Shown here in pieces: positions 1 through 8,079 of a stretch of 64,000 nt of DNA (its first letter is position 1; every line of letters starts with the position of its first letter). The position numbers and the translations under genes were made by a program. Origin of the DNA: JAJKIV01 sp036741775 (lineage in GTDB: Bacteria > Gemmatimonadota > Gemmatimonadetes > Gemmatimonadales > Gemmatimonadaceae); NCBI GenBank assembly GCA_036741775.1, contig DAINRQ010000013.1, forward strand, positions 28,606 to 92,605, given 5' to 3'. The notes below the pieces were generated by a model. The model made no database searches, was not told where the DNA came from, and saw only the letters and a list, made by a program, of their open reading frames with translations.

Positions 1-39
1 AAAAGTGAGTTGGTGGTTCAATCCGTAAGGCGGACTGCT

Positions 40-90
40 AACGGCGCAAGACCTTTAAGGGCGCAGGGCCGTTAGGGGTCTTGCGCCGTT
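40..90. terminator. Large stem-loop beyond the lectin-like gene
   Basis: A perfect 14-bp inverted repeat (AACGGCGCAAGACC at 40-53, its complement at 77-90) encloses a 23-nt loop. It lies 7 bp past the stop of the minus-strand gene that ends at 97, so a transcription terminator is the natural reading. There is no clean T-run, so Rho-independent activity is uncertain. Confidence 0.45.
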
Positions 91-96
91 TGCAGT

Positions 97-786
97 TCAG
101 TTGGCGGCAAAGCAGTAGAAGAGCCCTGCCCCACCAGTCGCGACGAGATCCTGCTGACTGCAACTCCGGCTCGCGTGCGCGGCGTTCCACGACGAATTCC
201 CCCCGCCCGAGCGATCGTGATGGCCAACGATCGCCGAACCCGCCGAGTTGCTCGTCCAGTTGTTACACGTCGTGTTCGCCGCGCTGCCGAGGAGCACGCG
301 GCCGTGCGAGTCCGAGCCGGTGAGGATGTCGTGCTGGTTCGGGGTGTCGCCCCGCCCGTTCACCGGCTGCCCCTTCTCGTTCAGCGCGAACTCCTTGTTG
401 ATCGAGTTGCGATCGCGATGGACGTCGCCGTGCAGGTCCGCGACGCTCCAGGCGATGAGCGCACCGCGGGCGTTGTACCACGGTCCGTCGCCAATGCGAT
501 CGCGGGCGTTCACGGCTGGACGGCCGGCCGCCGGCGCGGCGCTCAGGTACGCGTGCCACGTGCGGCTCCCCGCACCCGCGGCCTGCGCGAGCTGCTGGCA
601 ATGTTGATCCGCTCCTTCCAGACCACCGAGATTGGCGCCGTCGCCTTTACCGACGCTCGTGATGAAGAAGCCCATAGGTTGCTGCGGCTGCTGCTGTTGG
701 GCTGGCGTGCCGGTCGCCTGAGCGCCGGCCGTCGAGACGGCGACGAGCGCCAACGCGGGGAGGATGCGCGAAATCGGCTGACTCAT
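97..786 (-). CDS. Secreted lectin-like protein (DUF1554-type fold)
   Basis: A 229-residue exported protein. Residues 1-24 form a signal peptide ending in AGAQA, followed by a Gln/Pro linker (30-37). The body carries the signature FFITSVGKGDGANLGGLEGAD (about 40-60) followed by a Cys, then NARDRIGDGPWYNA, a NQHDILTGSDSHG stretch and a C-terminal SCSQQDL...GLFYCF. I recall this pattern from bacterial proteins annotated as lectin or DUF1554. Four cysteines in the mature part probably form two disulfides. ATG 786 is chosen because it starts directly before the signal peptide and has GGAG about eight bases upstream; an in-frame upstream extension to 864 lacks these. The ligand is unknown. Confidence 0.72.
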   Translation of the reverse strand: MSQPISRILPALALVAVSTAGAQATGTPAQQQQPQQPMGFFITSVGKGDGANLGGLEGADQHCQQLAQAAGAGSRTWHAYLSAAPAAGRPAVNARDRIGDGPWYNARGALIAWSVADLHGDVHRDRNSINKEFALNEKGQPVNGRGDTPNQHDILTGSDSHGRVLLGSAANTTCNNWTSNSAGSAIVGHHDRSGGGNSSWNAAHASRSCSQQDLVATGGAGLFYCFAAN

Positions 787-876
787 CCGGGAGACTCCGT
801 TCGGGTTGAACCGATACATTGGCCACGCCGGTTCCCATTTGGAATGGCCGGCGATGATAGCCAAGTGTCAGGTGCC

Positions 877-898
877 GTCATTCCGAGCTCGGAACGAC
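877..898. repeat. Mini-palindrome of the TCATTCCGAG repeat family
   Basis: TTCCGAGCTCGGAA (881-894) is a perfect 14-bp palindrome. With one mismatched pair it extends to GTC...GAC at 877-898. It looks like an internally deleted copy of the GTCATTCCGAG...CTCGGAATGAC repeat at 5513-5680. It sits between two divergent genes, so a regulatory role is also possible. Confidence 0.45.
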
Positions 899-927
899 TA
901 CTTTCGCCGTCCCTCGCACAGACAACC

Positions 928-2325
928 ATGCTCACACTCATCGCCGCCGCGCTTCTCGCCCAGCCCGGCCCTGGCATCCGGCAGTTCATTGCCGTCTCCG
1001 ACTCGATCGTCGCGCTCACGAACGTTCGCGTCATCGACGGCACCGGCGCGCCCGCGCGAACCGGCCAGACCCTGGTGCTGAAGGGCGGCGTGATTCAGGC
1101 TGTCGGCAACGTCAGTCAGGTGACCGTGCCGCCCGGCGCGCGCACGCTCGATCTCGACGGCCGCACCGTCATGCCCGGCTACGTGATGCTCCACGAGCAT
1201 CTCTTCTACCCGTCGGGCGGCGGCGCCATCTACAACGAGCAGGGCTACAGCTTCCCCAGGCTCTACCTGGCCGGCGGCGTCACGACCATGCGCACCGGTG
1301 GCAATATGGCCGGGTACGCCGACATCAACATCAAGCGAGCCATCGACGCCGGCACGATGCTCGGACCGGCGATCGACGTCACTGCCCCCTACCTCGAGGG
1401 CCCGGGACTCCCGATTCCGCAGGTGAAGGCGCTGCGCGGCCCCGACGATGCGCGGAAGATGGTCGCGTACTGGGCCGACGAGGGCGCGACGTCGTTCAAG
1501 GCCTACATGAACATCAGCCGCGCGGCCCTCGGCGCGGCCATCGACGAGGCGCACACACGTGGGCTCAAGGTCACCGGCCACCTCTGCTCGATCACGTTCC
1601 GCGAGGCGGCAGCGTTAGGCATCGACGACCTCGAGCACGGGTTCGTCGTGGCCAGCGACTTCGTGCCCGACAAGAAGCCCGATGAGTGCCCGACCACTCC
1701 CTTCGCGGTGCAGCGGTCCATCGCGTCGCTCGACGTGAACGGTGCTCCGGTGCGGGACCTGATCGCGGAGCTCGTGAAGCGACGCGTGGCCATTACATCG
1801 ACCCTCACGATATTCGAGACCTTCGTCCGCGCGCGGCCCGGCGCGAGCGCGCATGCGCTGGAGGCGATGCTCCCCGAGGCGCGCCGGCAGTACGAGCAGT
1901 CGCGCGCCGGCATCCCGCCTTTCATCGACAGCCTGTTCACGGTGGTCCTTCGGAAGGAGATGCAGCTCGAGAAGATGTTCGCGGACGCGGGCGGACTCCT
2001 CGTCGTGGGGACGGACCCCACCGGGTTCGGCGGCGTCGTCGCCGGCTACTCGAACCAGCGCGCGCTCGAGCTCCTGGTGGAGGCCGGCTTCACGCCGCTC
2101 GAGGCGATCAGGATCGCGACCCTGAACGGAGCAACGTACCTCGGCCGCGAGGCACGGATCGGCAGCATCGCGGTGGGGAAGCAGGCCGATCTCGTCGTGG
2201 TCCGCGGCGACCCGTCCACGAGCATCGGCGACGTGAAGAACGTCGAGCTCGTGTTCAAGCAGGGGGTTGGCTACGACTCCCCAAAGATCTTCGCGTCGGT
2301 CAAGGGGCGGGTGGGGCTACACTAG
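928..2325 (+). CDS. Exported metal-dependent amidohydrolase
   Basis: A 465-residue amidohydrolase-superfamily (imidazolonepropionase/prolidase-like) protein that hydrolyses an amide or related bond, substrate unknown. Residues 1-12 are a short hydrophobic leader ending LLAQP. The beta-sandwich start (VALTNVRVIDGTG, 28-40) is followed by the strand-1 metal site, here LHEH at 88-91 rather than HxH inside DxHxH. Next come a candidate bridging lysine (FKAYMN, about 191), histidines near 217 (TGHL) and 236 (DLEHG), and the catalytic Asp in VGTDPTGFG near 363. The C-terminus IGSIAVGKQADLVVVRGDP is typical of the family. ATG 928 is used because an upstream extension would overlap the divergent lectin-like gene. 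It is followed closely by the multicopper oxidase gene. Confidence 0.85.
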   Translation: MLTLIAAALLAQPGPGIRQFIAVSDSIVALTNVRVIDGTGAPARTGQTLVLKGGVIQAVGNVSQVTVPPGARTLDLDGRTVMPGYVMLHEHLFYPSGGGAIYNEQGYSFPRLYLAGGVTTMRTGGNMAGYADINIKRAIDAGTMLGPAIDVTAPYLEGPGLPIPQVKALRGPDDARKMVAYWADEGATSFKAYMNISRAALGAAIDEAHTRGLKVTGHLCSITFREAAALGIDDLEHGFVVASDFVPDKKPDECPTTPFAVQRSIASLDVNGAPVRDLIAELVKRRVAITSTLTIFETFVRARPGASAHALEAMLPEARRQYEQSRAGIPPFIDSLFTVVLRKEMQLEKMFADAGGLLVVGTDPTGFGGVVAGYSNQRALELLVEAGFTPLEAIRIATLNGATYLGREARIGSIAVGKQADLVVVRGDPSTSIGDVKNVELVFKQGVGYDSPKIFASVKGRVGLH

Positions 2326-2404
2326 CAAACGAGGGCATCTCACCGCCAGATTAGCCGACCGCCGATCCGATGCCGGGTTCGCGAAAACCTCTCCGCGGAG
2401 CCCC

Positions 2405-4243
2405 ATGCGTCCGGTCCTGGCCGTCGCACTCGTCCTGCTTGCGTCGTTCTCCCCCTCGCAGCCGGCCGAGCTGCCCATCGTCGCACCGAACGACAACCGC
2501 GTCAGCGCCGGTGTGCGCCGAGGCGACACGCTCGTGCTCGACCTCGTGGTGAACCGGGCGACCTGGTATCCCGAAGCCGACGGCGGCCGCTCGATCGTCG
2601 TCGAGGCACTCGCCGAGGAAGGCAAGGCGCCGCAGGTTCCGGCGCCGCTCATCCGCGTCCGCGCGGGTACTCACATCGTCGCGACCGTTCGGAATGCCCT
2701 GACCGACTCGACCGTGACGGTGAAGGGCCTGCACAGCCGGCCGGCGGCGACGTGGGGGGACATGCGGCTTGGCCCCGGCGAGCGGCACACCATCCGCTTC
2801 ACGGCGACCACGCCCGGCACGTACATGTATTACGCCGTCGCTGGCAACATTGACCCCGACAAGTTCGAGCGCGAGACGACGGGCGGCGCGTTCATCGTCG
2901 ATCCCGCTGGCGTGCCCGCGACCGACCGCATCTTCGTCGTCAACATCTGGGGCGAATACAAGGACTCCCTGACGTACCGGAACGCGCTCGCGGTCAATGG
3001 CAAGACCTGGCCCCACACCGAGCGGCTGTTCGCATCGTTAGGCGACAGCGTCCGGTACCGCGTCGTGAACGCGAGCGTCCGCGTTCACCCGATGCATCTG
3101 CACGGCATGTACTTCCGCGTCGATGGTCGCGGTAACGGACTGGCCGACACGACCTACACGCCGGAGCGTCAGCGGCTCGCCGCCACCGAAGACATGCTTC
3201 CGGGCACCACCATGAGCATGGTGTGGTACGCGGACCGCCCCGGGAACTGGCTGCTGCACTGCCATCTCGCGTTTCACGTGATTCCCGAGGCCAGCCTGCT
3301 CGACGCCCCGCCCCCCGAAGCGAAGCACGCGCTCTCGCACGACGCGAACGTGCACATGGTCGGGCTCATCATGGGCATCACGGTGAAGCCGCGGACGGCG
3401 TGGACCGAGCCGCCGCGCACGGATCCGCAGACCATTCGGCTGCTCGTACAGGAGGGGAAGCGGCGCGGCCGCAGCGAGCAAGCGATGGGATTCGTCATGG
3501 CGAGCGGTGACACCGCACCGCCGAGCGATTCGGTGCAGATCCCGGGTCCGGTGCTCGTCCTCACACGCGGGCGTCCTGCCGACATCACGGTCGTCAACCG
3601 CCTGTCGGAGCCGACGGGCATCCACTGGCACGGCATCGAGCTCGAGAGCTACTCCGACGGCGTCGTCGGCTGGAGCGGCATGGATCTACGTTTAGCGCCG
3701 CCGATCGCGCCTAACGACTCGTTTGTCGCCCGCCTGACGCTCCCGCGCGCCGGCACGTTCATGTACCACACGCATCTCGGTGATCTCATCCAGCTCACGA
3801 GCGGCATGTACGGCGCGATCGTGGTCCTCGAGCCCGGCCAGCGGTTCGACGCCACGCGCGATCACGTGTACGTATTCGGCTGGGACGGCCCACACGAACC
3901 GGCACAGATGCTCGTGAATGGCGATTCCGCCGTGCCGCCCAAGACGCTGGCGGCAGGCGTGAAGCACCGGCTGCGATTCGTGAACATCGGCCCCGCACCG
4001 TACGTGCGCGTGACGCTCATGCGCGACACGTCGGTCGTCCGATGGCGTGCGGTCGCGAAGGACGGAGCCGACCTCGCTCCCGCCGTGGCGATAGAACGAG
4101 CAGCGGTGGTCATGCTCAATGTTGGCGAAACGTACGACTTCGAGTTCGACGCCCGAGAGCCGGGCGAGTACGTCCTGCAGATGAACCAGTTGAACAGGAC
4201 CGGACCGCCGGTTCGACGCCCGCAACGGCTCATCGTGCGCTGA
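2405..4243 (+). CDS. Multicopper oxidase with permuted copper-site order
   Basis: A 612-residue secreted oxidase (signal peptide 1-20, SFSPSQPAE) predicted to couple oxidation of an organic or metal substrate to O2 reduction. Four cupredoxin-like segments are visible. The C-terminal-type copper motifs come first: HPMHLHG near 228-234 and HCHLAFH near 285-291. The N-terminal-type motifs follow: HWHG near 408 and YHTHLGD near 454. In ordinary three-domain laccases the order is reversed. The residue five after the last His of HCHxxxH is Ala, so the usual axial Met/Leu of the type 1 site is not obvious. A paralogue with the same layout lies at 32420-34291. ATG 2405 starts the signal peptide. Confidence 0.85.
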   Translation: MRPVLAVALVLLASFSPSQPAELPIVAPNDNRVSAGVRRGDTLVLDLVVNRATWYPEADGGRSIVVEALAEEGKAPQVPAPLIRVRAGTHIVATVRNALTDSTVTVKGLHSRPAATWGDMRLGPGERHTIRFTATTPGTYMYYAVAGNIDPDKFERETTGGAFIVDPAGVPATDRIFVVNIWGEYKDSLTYRNALAVNGKTWPHTERLFASLGDSVRYRVVNASVRVHPMHLHGMYFRVDGRGNGLADTTYTPERQRLAATEDMLPGTTMSMVWYADRPGNWLLHCHLAFHVIPEASLLDAPPPEAKHALSHDANVHMVGLIMGITVKPRTAWTEPPRTDPQTIRLLVQEGKRRGRSEQAMGFVMASGDTAPPSDSVQIPGPVLVLTRGRPADITVVNRLSEPTGIHWHGIELESYSDGVVGWSGMDLRLAPPIAPNDSFVARLTLPRAGTFMYHTHLGDLIQLTSGMYGAIVVLEPGQRFDATRDHVYVFGWDGPHEPAQMLVNGDSAVPPKTLAAGVKHRLRFVNIGPAPYVRVTLMRDTSVVRWRAVAKDGADLAPAVAIERAAVVMLNVGETYDFEFDAREPGEYVLQMNQLNRTGPPVRRPQRLIVR

Positions 4244-4346
4244 AGGGATACTCGACGACGGGACGGCCGGAGGCCGATTCACGGGCTGAAACCACCCGGT
4301 GCTCCCGTCGTACTCCCGAGTGGACACCTCACCCTGGGAGCCGCTC

Positions 4347-5504
4347 GTGACCTTTCGTCCCACCCGAATGGCGGCCGTCGCACTCGGCGCCGCCCTCCTG
4401 GCTGTCCCTGCCTCCAGCCTCGCCGCGCAACGAGACAACGATAACGGCCCCAGTCTCGACCTCGGAATCAACGGCGTGGGGCTGAGCATCGGTGACTCCC
4501 GGCGGTGGACCGGGCTCCGAATCAACTATAGAGACTCGCGCCTGGACGAGGCGAACGGCATCAACCTCACCCTCTGGTACCCGTACGAGGGTGGCGCGGG
4601 TGACGTGAACGGGCTCGCACTCGGGCTTCCCACGACCGGCGCGCGCAGGCTCACCGGTGCCGCGATCAGCGTCTTCGGCTTCGGGGTCGAGGAGCGCTTC
4701 ACCGGGATCGGCCTCGCGGGGCTCGGCATGGGCGGCGGCGGAGACATGAAGGGGATCATGCTCGCCGGCCTCGGGATGGGTGGAGGCGGCGACATCAGCG
4801 GCATCAGCGTCGCCGGCCTCGGTATGGGCGGCGGCGGCAATCTCCGCGGGATTGCCATTGGTGGACTCGGCGCTGGTATGGGCGGTGACCTCGAAGGCCT
4901 GTTCATCGGCGGGTTGGGCGCCGGTGGTGGCGGCAATGTGCGAGGGATCGGCATCGGCGGGCTGGGCTTCGGCGCCGGCGGGGATTTCACGGGAGCGGCG
5001 ATCGGCGGACTTGGCGTCGGCGCTGGCGGGAATGGGAAAGGGCTCCTCTTCGGTGGGCTTGGCGCCGGCCTCGGTGGTGATTTCGAGGGGATCGCGATCG
5101 GCGGAGCGGGCGTCGGCACCGGGGGCGACATCACCGGTATCGTGATCGGCGGGCTCGGCGCCGGGTTCGGCGGGACGCTCAAGGGGCTCGGGATCGGCGG
5201 CCTCGGGATCGGGGGCTCGCGCATCCGCGGCGTCGCGATCGGGGGCGTCGGCGTCGGGGGCCAGGACATCAAAGGCGGGGTGATCACGCCTGGCATCTTC
5301 CGGATCGAGGGCGACGGTCGCTTCCAGGGTGTCGCGATCGCCGGGTACAGCCAGATCAAGGGGCAGCACCGCGGGCTGACGATTGGCGTGGTGAACTACG
5401 CGCGCGAGCTCCGCGGTGTGCAGATCGGGTTGATCAACATCGCGCGGAGCAATCCGCCGGGTTCGCGGGTGCTGCCGGTGTTCAACGCGGACTTCTCGCG
5501 GTAA
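4347..5504 (+). CDS. Exported glycine-rich repeat (solenoid) protein, LA_2272-like
   Basis: About 385 residues. A signal peptide (ALGAALLAVPASSLAAQ) precedes a domain made of more than ten consecutive units of roughly 21-22 residues, built on GLGMGGGGDxxGIxIGG. This suggests a beta-solenoid with a Gly-rich turn. The C-terminus (RGLTIGVVNYARELRGVQIGLINIA...NPxxxRVLPVFN) resembles LA_2272-type surface repeats. GTG 4347 is chosen because GGGAG lies 8 bases upstream; ATG 4368 is the alternative. The repetitive DNA leaves long open frames on the other strand, which I do not consider genes. Role unknown, probably cell-envelope. Confidence 0.7.
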   Translation: MTFRPTRMAAVALGAALLAVPASSLAAQRDNDNGPSLDLGINGVGLSIGDSRRWTGLRINYRDSRLDEANGINLTLWYPYEGGAGDVNGLALGLPTTGARRLTGAAISVFGFGVEERFTGIGLAGLGMGGGGDMKGIMLAGLGMGGGGDISGISVAGLGMGGGGNLRGIAIGGLGAGMGGDLEGLFIGGLGAGGGGNVRGIGIGGLGFGAGGDFTGAAIGGLGVGAGGNGKGLLFGGLGAGLGGDFEGIAIGGAGVGTGGDITGIVIGGLGAGFGGTLKGLGIGGLGIGGSRIRGVAIGGVGVGGQDIKGGVITPGIFRIEGDGRFQGVAIAGYSQIKGQHRGLTIGVVNYARELRGVQIGLINIARSNPPGSRVLPVFNADFSR

Positions 5505-5512
5505 CCCGGTGT

Positions 5513-5685
5513 CATTCCGAGCGAGCCGCGCAGCGGCGAAGTCGAGGAATCGCGCTCCTCCCGGGAGAGAGGCCCCTCTGTCGAGACGACAGCGATTCCT
5601 CGACTGCGCGGCCTACGGCCGCTCCGCTCGGAATGACATCCGTCCTCGACTCCGGCGGCTCCGCGCCTCCACTCGGAATGACGGG
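5513..5685. repeat. Dispersed palindromic repeat (GTCATTCCGAG ... CTCGGAATGAC)
   Basis: Between convergent genes lies GTCATTCCGAGCGAGCC (from about 5513). Its complementary end CGCTCGGAATGAC lies near 5630, and a further partial right end (CACTCGGAATGAC) near 5680. An inner pair, GAGGAATCGC... / ...GCGATTCCTC, makes the first part one large hairpin. The same ends recur at 877-898 and near 19008-19018 (GGCTCGGAATGAC). I read it as a nonautonomous intergenic repeat; it may also end both transcripts. Confidence 0.65.
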
Positions 5686-6261
5686 CTAGAGCCTCGCGAT
5701 CGCTTTCTCGACCATCGCTCTCGCTTGAGTGAGTCCGCCTGACGCGGCCGGCGAGGCGATGAGGTACCAGCCGTTGTCGGTCCACACGTGGAGCTGGTTG
5801 CTGCCCCAGAACGCCGCGGCGCCGAGTCCCGGAACGTCCTCCACGGTACCGCCGGATTGCGTCATGGCTTCGCGGGCGCCTTTGCTCCCCTGCTCCACGG
5901 TCTCGCCGGGTGCCGAGCGGCGGATCATGAGGCTCCCGACCACCGGGCTGGACGCCGATGCATAGTTGCATTGCGAGAGGATCCGGTCGCCGTCGTTCAT
6001 GAGGAGTGCGACGCTGTCGCGCACGGTCTCGCCGAACACGGTGCTGGCGTCGGCGGCGGGGAGGAGCTCGCACGCGTCGGAGGGACCGGCGGCGGAGACG
6101 GTCGGCGAGGCGGATGTGGCGGCGGTGTCGGTCTCACTCGATTCGCCGCCTCCGCAGGCCAGGAGGAGTGACGTCGAGCACGCGACGCCGACACGGAGAA
6201 TCGTCAGGCGGAGTCGGTCGTTAGGCAGCGCACTCCAGCGCGAGGGGGTACGGACAGTCAC
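5686..6261 (-). CDS. Small lipoprotein of unknown function
   Basis: A 191-residue predicted lipoprotein. The lipobox LLLAC places the acylated Cys at about residue 36, followed by a Ser/Thr/Ala linker. The globular part (from DACELLPAADASTVFGETV, with a second Cys in SQCNYAS) ends in a region rich in aromatic residues (LHVWTDNGWYLIASP). The pattern of CELL plus a later C is reminiscent of DUF3558-like exported proteins, but I cannot assign it firmly. The start is GTG 6261, supported by an excellent GGAGGAG ribosome-binding site 3-5 bases upstream. It is transcribed toward the repeat at 5513-5685. Confidence 0.65.
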   Translation of the reverse strand: MTVRTPSRWSALPNDRLRLTILRVGVACSTSLLLACGGGESSETDTAATSASPTVSAAGPSDACELLPAADASTVFGETVRDSVALLMNDGDRILSQCNYASASSPVVGSLMIRRSAPGETVEQGSKGAREAMTQSGGTVEDVPGLGAAAFWGSNQLHVWTDNGWYLIASPAASGGLTQARAMVEKAIARL

Positions 6262-6306
6262 AGTCTCCTCCTTGGTGGGAGTCAGCCCTGGGCGACAATA
6301 CGGTGA

Positions 6307-6816
6307 CTACGTCGAGCCGCCCTCCTTCGAGAGTTCATCCTTGTCGGTCTCGTCTCGAAGCAATTCCAGCTCGGCGATCGCTTCGAGATCCCGCGGCCGA
6401 CCTGCCGCTCGCTTGGTCTGGATGAGCATGGGAAGGTCGAGGCAGCGGTGGTCGCGACCGAACATTGTCACAGTCACGCCGTGCGGAGCCAGGTCTTCGT
6501 ACGTCCCTCCGCCGGTGATCTCGCCGAGGAGATCGATGTCGCCGGCGTCCGTCGTGAGCGGGAAGTTGAGCCCGCGCCGTAAGGTGGCCGGGCTCCATTC
6601 GAAGGGGAGTCCGGGCGGCGCGCCGCGCAGGTAGGGGTTGAGCGGGGCCAACGCGGCGATGACGCGCTCGATGTTCTCGTTCTGGCGTGAGTAAACGACG
6701 TCGACGTCCTGCGTCAACCGGCTCGACCCGTGCACCGTCGCGGCGAGGCCGCCGACGATGATGCACTGGACGTCGGCGTCGTTGAGGGCGGTGAGGAGGC
6801 GAGCGAAGTCGGTCAA
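6307..6816 (-). CDS. Nucleotidyltransferase-fold protein (MNT/AbiEii-like)
   Basis: A 169-residue protein of the polymerase-beta-like nucleotidyltransferase superfamily. It has the glycine pair in IIVGGLAATVHGSSR (19-33), the DxD metal pair in QDVDVVY (Asp 37 and 39), and a third acidic site in GDIDLLGEI near residue 95. Such proteins often act as toxins or toxin-neutralising nucleotidyltransferases in two-gene modules. Translation starts with TTG 6816, overlapping the TGA stop of the upstream 68-residue gene (TTGA), so the two are translationally coupled. The pairing supports, but does not prove, a toxin-antitoxin role. Confidence 0.75.
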   Translation of the reverse strand: MTDFARLLTALNDADVQCIIVGGLAATVHGSSRLTQDVDVVYSRQNENIERVIAALAPLNPYLRGAPPGLPFEWSPATLRRGLNFPLTTDAGDIDLLGEITGGGTYEDLAPHGVTVTMFGRDHRCLDLPMLIQTKRAAGRPRDLEAIAELELLRDETDKDELSKEGGST

Positions 6817-7019
6817 TTGCGGCGGGATGCCGAGCGGCCAGCCCGGCGTGCCTCTTCGGCCAGGCGCTGCAGCGCGACGAGCGTGGTGAGTCGCTCCTCG
6901 ACGGACTTGTCGAGGTTCTCGCGCAGGAGCGTGCGATCGATGTCGCGCTTGTACGCCTCGACGACCGGATCGCGGTCGGGCGGCGATTCGCCGGCGTGAG
7001 GGGAGCGATTCTTGGTCAT
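6813..7019 (-). CDS. Small partner of the nucleotidyltransferase (antitoxin-like)
   Basis: A 68-residue charged, helical protein. Its core reads VEAYKRDIDRTLLRENLDKSVEERLTTL, then VALQRLAEEARRAG. I recall the motif DRTLLRENLxxSxEERL from small proteins encoded just ahead of nucleotidyltransferases in many bacteria. No DNA-binding or membrane segment is obvious. Its stop overlaps the TTG start of the next gene, indicating a two-gene operon. Partner-binding or regulation of the nucleotidyltransferase is inferred from position only. Confidence 0.65.
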   Translation of the reverse strand: MTKNRSPHAGESPPDRDPVVEAYKRDIDRTLLRENLDKSVEERLTTLVALQRLAEEARRAGRSASRRN

Positions 7020-7152
7020 GGATTGAAGATAGTCTCGGCGCGGCCCGCCCGCGCCCATTGATGTCTCACCCGAATGGCCGAGTGGCAAGCGACGGAAGAC
7101 CGTACCTATGTTGTCATCGTAATCAACGACGACCATCCAACGCGCGACCTCC

Positions 7153-7827
7153 ATGAAGATCGGCATCCTCGGCTCCGGCGTCGTCGGGCAGACGCTCGGT
7201 GAGAAGCTCGTAGAACGCGGCGAGGACGTCGTGCTCGGCACCCGCTCCCCCGACAAGCTCGAAGGTAAGCGCGGGATGGGCGCGCCGCTCGACGAGTGGC
7301 TCCGCAGAACGAACGGCAAGGCTCGCGTCGCATCGTTCGCCGACGCCGCCTCGCACGGCGAGATCGTGATCAACGCCACTCACGGCGGAGGATCGCTCGA
7401 CGCGTTGGCGATGGCCGGTGCGGCGAATCTGGATGGCAAGATCCTCATCGATGTCGCCAACCCGCTCGACTTCTCCCGCGGCATGCCGCCGAGCCTCACG
7501 GTGTGCAACACCGACTCGCTCGGCGAGCAGATTCAGCGCGCGTTCCCGAACGTCAAAGTGGTGAAGACGCTACACACCGCGAACGCGCAGGTGATGGTGA
7601 ACCCGGCGGGGGTGGCCGACGGCGATCACGACCTCTTTGTCTGCGGAAACGATGCGGCGGCGAGAGCACGCGTTGCCGAACTGATGAAGCAGTGGTTCGG
7701 CTGGCGCAACGTGATCGACCTTGGCGACATCACCGCGGCGCGCGGCACGGAGATGCTGCTCCCGATCTGGGTACGGCTCATGGGTGCGCTGGGCACACCC
7801 CTGTTCAACTTCAAGATCGTGCGCTGA
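7153..7827 (+). CDS. NADPH-dependent F420 reductase-like NAD(P)-binding protein
   Basis: A 224-residue Rossmann-fold protein beginning MKIGILGSGVVGQTLG. The GxGxxG dinucleotide-binding loop is at about 6-11, and VVLGTRSPDKL is the expected NADP phosphate-binding region. Its middle (ILIDVANPLDFSRGMPPSL, then VKTLHTANAQVMVNP) matches the F420:NADP oxidoreductase-like family, which transfers hydride between NADPH and a deazaflavin or related acceptor. Nothing nearby makes or uses F420, so the physiological acceptor is open. It is divergent from the toxin-antitoxin-like pair across 133 bp. Confidence 0.8.
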   Translation: MKIGILGSGVVGQTLGEKLVERGEDVVLGTRSPDKLEGKRGMGAPLDEWLRRTNGKARVASFADAASHGEIVINATHGGGSLDALAMAGAANLDGKILIDVANPLDFSRGMPPSLTVCNTDSLGEQIQRAFPNVKVVKTLHTANAQVMVNPAGVADGDHDLFVCGNDAAARARVAELMKQWFGWRNVIDLGDITAARGTEMLLPIWVRLMGALGTPLFNFKIVR

Positions 7828-7833
7828 AGCACC

Positions 7834-8007
7834 CTAGTAGTTCGCTTGCTGCTCCGGTGTCGCTCCAGACAGCCGCCAGGACCACGCGACCGGCACGCCG
7901 ATGATGCGCCCGTCGAGCAAATGGGCGATAATAAACTCGTCCGTGACCTCGAGAACCCGTACTCGCGGCTCCTCGATTCCGCCGCCCTCTGTGGTCAGGC
8001 TGTTCAC
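7834..8007 (-). CDS. Short DUF2442-family protein, C-terminally truncated
   Basis: A 57-residue frame starting with GTG 8007, preceded by GGAGG six bases upstream. The product contains VRVLEVTDEFIIAHLLDGRI followed by IGVPVAWSWRLSGATPEQQANY, the core of DUF2442 proteins (VxxTDxxIxVxLxDGRxIxVPLxWxPRLxxATPEQR.N). Typical members continue about 25 residues further; here a TAG follows NY directly, six bases from the stop of the convergent reductase gene. It may be a functional short form or a decaying remnant. DUF2442 proteins often accompany DUF4160 partners, but none is present. Confidence 0.6.
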   Translation of the reverse strand: MNSLTTEGGGIEEPRVRVLEVTDEFIIAHLLDGRIIGVPVAWSWRLSGATPEQQANY

Positions 8008-8079
8008 TCCGCGCCTCCGGCGTTCCCTGTCTCAGGTTTCAATTCAACGTAACGCGTCGACCGACGCCAGACCGTGCCC

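Noticed and set aside
15..35. GGTTCAATCC resembling the T-loop of a tRNA at the left edge
   Set aside because: The flanking bases do not form a T-stem and no acceptor or anticodon arm follows.
1613..1620. TTAGGC as a telomere-like repeat
   Set aside because: TTAGGC is a eukaryotic (nematode) telomere unit, but here it occurs singly and is scattered in genes, never in tandem.
4329..5369. Long proline- or acid-rich open frames opposite the glycine-rich gene
   Set aside because: The opposite strand stays open only because the coding strand is a periodic Gly repeat. Composition is unnatural and there is no ribosome-binding site.
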